Positions 61,873 to 64,000 of a stretch of DNA of 64,000 nt are shown here, piece by piece. The notes beneath the pieces are model-generated. The model searched no databases and had not been told where the DNA came from. It saw only the letters and a list, made by a program, of their open reading frames with translations. The first letter of the stretch is position 1. Each line of letters starts with the position of its first letter. The translations under genes were made by a program, and so were the position numbers. Source of the stretch: Alistipes sp. (GTDB lineage: Bacteria > Bacteroidota > Bacteroidia > Bacteroidales > Rikenellaceae); the NCBI GenBank assembly GCA_017399485.1, contig JAFQCA010000048.1, forward strand, positions 1 through 64,000, given 5' to 3'.

Positions 61873-62826
61873 ATGAGTATTGCGTCTTATCTGGCAGCCG
61901 ACCACCCTACGGCATTTTCAATTGAAGTACTACCGCCCGTACGCGGCAAAGGCATCGAACAGGTCTTTAAGACTATTGACCGTCTTATGCCATTCAACCC
62001 TGCATATATCAACATCACGACACATCGTACAGAGGTTATCTATCGAGAGGTTTCGGCTGGGATATTTCAACGCACGACAGCACGTATGCGCCCTGGCACA
62101 GTAGCCATTGCTGCCGCTCTAAAAGGACGATACGGCATACCTACCGTACCTCACGTTATTTGTAGCGGGTTTTCACGCACAGAATTGGAGAACGAATTAA
62201 TCGACCTATCGTATTTGGGCATTACCGACCTTTTGGTATTACGCGGCGACAGAGCCAAAGGCGAGAATCGCTTTATTGCCGAAAATGATGGTCACGAACA
62301 CGCCATAGACCTATGTCATCAGGTAAGCAACTTCAATCGCGGCAGGATGATTGACGGCGAGGAGCACGAAGCACTCAAAGAGAAGTTCTCGTTCGGAGTG
62401 GCCGGTTATCCCGAAAAGCACGAGGAGGCTATGAATATGGAGATTGACATCGAGCATCTAAAGGCAAAAATCGAAGCAGGAGCCGAATATGTCGTAACGC
62501 AGATGTTTTTTGATAACGCACGTTATTTTGCGTTTGTCGAGCGTTGTCGCACGGCTGGCATCAACGTACCCATTATCCCCGGCATCAAGCCTCTGACCTC
62601 ACTAACACAACAGGCCCTTCTGCCAAAAACATTCCATATTGATTTGCCTATGGAGTTGGCAAAAGAGTTAAGACGTTGCACATCGAATGATGACGTGAAG
62701 GCTCTGGGCGTCGAGTGGGGCATAGCGCAAGCACGCGAGTTAAAGGCCGCAGGTGTTCCGAGCATACACTTCTACTCGATGAATGCCGCAGCCAGCATCG
62801 AGGCCATAGCAAAGGCCGTATATTAA
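61873..62826 (+). CDS. metF: Methylenetetrahydrofolate reductase
   Basis: A 317-residue flavoprotein that reduces 5,10-methylene-THF to 5-methyl-THF for methionine synthesis. The TIM barrel begins with TAFSIEVLPPVRGKGIEQVF and has LVLRGDRAKGENRFI and FGVAGYPEKHEEAMN; QMFFDN and IPIIPGIKPL-like segments follow. I use ATG 61873 because a good promoter overlaps the upstream ATG-like frame. The cobalamin-dependent synthase metH follows after 15 bases, so the pathway's two steps are adjacent. Confidence 0.93.
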   Translation: MSIASYLAADHPTAFSIEVLPPVRGKGIEQVFKTIDRLMPFNPAYINITTHRTEVIYREVSAGIFQRTTARMRPGTVAIAAALKGRYGIPTVPHVICSGFSRTELENELIDLSYLGITDLLVLRGDRAKGENRFIAENDGHEHAIDLCHQVSNFNRGRMIDGEEHEALKEKFSFGVAGYPEKHEEAMNMEIDIEHLKAKIEAGAEYVVTQMFFDNARYFAFVERCRTAGINVPIIPGIKPLTSLTQQALLPKTFHIDLPMELAKELRRCTSNDDVKALGVEWGIAQARELKAAGVPSIHFYSMNAAASIEAIAKAVY

Positions 62827-62841
62827 TCTATTCAATTGTTT

Positions 62842-64000
62842 ATGATGCTCCCAAACATCAAAGAGATACTCAACCGCCGAATAATGATTCTCGACGGTGC
62901 TATGGGTACAATGATTCAGCGTTACAACCTAAAAGAGGAGGATTTTCGTAATGCAGAATTAGCCAATCATCCCATAAAGTTGGCGGGTAACAACGACCTG
63001 CTCACACTGACTCGTCCCGATGTAATTTCGGCCATTCACCGTGAGTATCTTGAGGCGGGTGCCGATATTATAGAGACTTGTACGTTCAATGCTCAAGCCA
63101 TATCGCAGAGCGACTACTCGACAACACACCTCATCCGAGAAATAAATCTCGCTGCGGCCCGATTGGCTCGCACTGAGGCTGACCGAGCAAGCGAACTCAC
63201 ACCCGATAAGCCACGATTTGTTGCAGGCTCGATAGGCCCTACGGGTAAAACGGCCTCAATGTCGCCCGATGTGGAGAACCCTGCATTGCGAGCCGTCACA
63301 TTCGACCAACTGCAACAAGCCTACGAGGAGCAGATTGAGGCATTAATCGAGGGTGGTGTAGATTTATTATTGATAGAGACGGTTTTCGACACGCTAAACG
63401 CTAAAGCCGCTTTAGAGGCTGCGCGTTGCGTCTTTCATCGCTTAGGACGACACTTGCCCATAATGTTATCGGTAACGATAGCCGACTTATCAGGCAGAAT
63501 GTTGGCTGGGCAGACTTTAGAGGCTTTCCTCTCGTCAATCAAGAACGACGACATCTTGAGCGTAGGACTTAACTGTTCGTTTGGAGCCGAGCAGATGTTC
63601 CCCCTACTTAAAAACTTATCGGCTATAACCTCATATTACATCAGCGCATATCCCAACGCAGGTATTCCCGATGCAATGGGGCGCTATGACCAGACTCCCG
63701 AAGTGATGGCTCGTAACATAGAGCGTTTTACGGAGGCCGAGATAGTCAATATCGTAGGAGGTTGTTGCGGCTCTACACCCGACCATATAAGAGCGATTTA
63801 CGGTGTAGCATCTCGCGCTAAAAGCATCCGCAAGCCTCAAACCAACAAGAGGGGGTGGCTTGCAGGTCTGGAGCCATTCTCGGCAAACGGAGCCTTCATA
63901 AACATTGGCGAGAGGTGCAATGTGGCAGGTAGTAGAAAATTCCTTCGACTTATAAAAGAGAAAGCATACGACGAGGCACTATCAATAGCGCGGTCTCAAG
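62842..64000 (+). CDS. metH: Methionine synthase MetH, N-terminal part (runs off the window)
   Basis: An open frame from ATG 62842 to the window end (386 residues). It begins with MMLPNIKEILNRRIMILDGA, the homocysteine-binding S-methyltransferase barrel, with Zn ligands in GLNCSFGAEQM and VNIVGGCCGSTPDH (paired Cys). A pterin-binding domain begins near residue 345 (FINIGERCNVAGSRKFL). The cobalamin-binding and reactivation domains lie beyond the window. It follows metF by 15 bases. Confidence 0.93.
   Translation, partial: MMLPNIKEILNRRIMILDGAMGTMIQRYNLKEEDFRNAELANHPIKLAGNNDLLTLTRPDVISAIHREYLEAGADIIETCTFNAQAISQSDYSTTHLIREINLAAARLARTEADRASELTPDKPRFVAGSIGPTGKTASMSPDVENPALRAVTFDQLQQAYEEQIEALIEGGVDLLLIETVFDTLNAKAALEAARCVFHRLGRHLPIMLSVTIADLSGRMLAGQTLEAFLSSIKNDDILSVGLNCSFGAEQMFPLLKNLSAITSYYISAYPNAGIPDAMGRYDQTPEVMARNIERFTEAEIVNIVGGCCGSTPDHIRAIYGVASRAKSIRKPQTNKRGWLAGLEPFSANGAFINIGERCNVAGSRKFLRLIKEKAYDEALSIARSQ

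Overview
The window reads as chromosomal DNA of a Bacteroidota bacterium, order Bacteroidales. The evidence is type V (FimA/Mfa-like) fimbrial proteins, DUF4906, DUF4834, DUF4837, DUF4254, DUF4861 and DUF4295 families, repeated promoters of the Bacteroidota form TTTG-N19/20-TAnnTTTG, and almost no Shine-Dalgarno sequences. A Rikenellaceae/Alistipes-like host is plausible but not proven.

Layout. Positions 1-8475 hold a fimbrial/surface locus: the end of one subunit, a lipoprotein subunit, a 1093-residue DUF4906 protein, a 36-residue peptide, and a CotH-domain lipoprotein with two fimbrillin-like modules. A tyrosine recombinase (8618-9826) and three copies of the 3' end of a tRNA-Gly gene (10111, 10261, and the tRNA itself at 10490-10562) suggest that this block is an island integrated at that tRNA. 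An inverted pair of REP-like palindromes follows at 10643-10748.

Positions 10909-25202 are mostly core genes: an ECF sigma/anti-sigma pair, an acyl-CoA ligase, lepA, a UbiA prenyltransferase, an EamA transporter, pheT, purB, mlaE/mlaF and gapA. Positions 25283-43673 hold genes for plant cell-wall (pectin-type) sugars: a GntR regulator, a nucleoside-hydrolase-like secreted protein, GH140, GH5, a uxaC-kduI-kduD-DUF4861 operon, a beta-helix protein and a GH78-like rhamnosidase. Core genes (yceD-rpmF, plsX, a pyrD-like gene, cinA) are interleaved. Secreted enzymes would release apiose, rhamnose and unsaturated uronates; KduI, KduD and UxaC would pass uronates toward 2-keto-3-deoxygluconate.

Positions 43856-64000 hold a ribosomal cluster (rpmB, rpmG, DUF4295), a small four-gene operon with a membrane-tethered J-domain-like protein, and a structured small RNA with its own promoter and terminator. 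Then come ftsY-rimO, a coiled-coil protein plus zapA, a 6S-like RNA, rny, a GT9/DUF4254 pair, a LysM glucosaminidase, a DPP IV-like peptidase, a zeta-toxin-like kinase with a frameshifted small partner, superoxide dismutase, greA, a DUF4837 lipoprotein, a polysaccharide deacetylase, ubiX, metF and the start of metH.

The least explained parts are the tRNA-derived repeat array, the REP-like cloverleaf, the J-domain operon with the neighbouring small RNA, the 36-residue peptide before the CotH gene, and the divergent DHODH paralogue.
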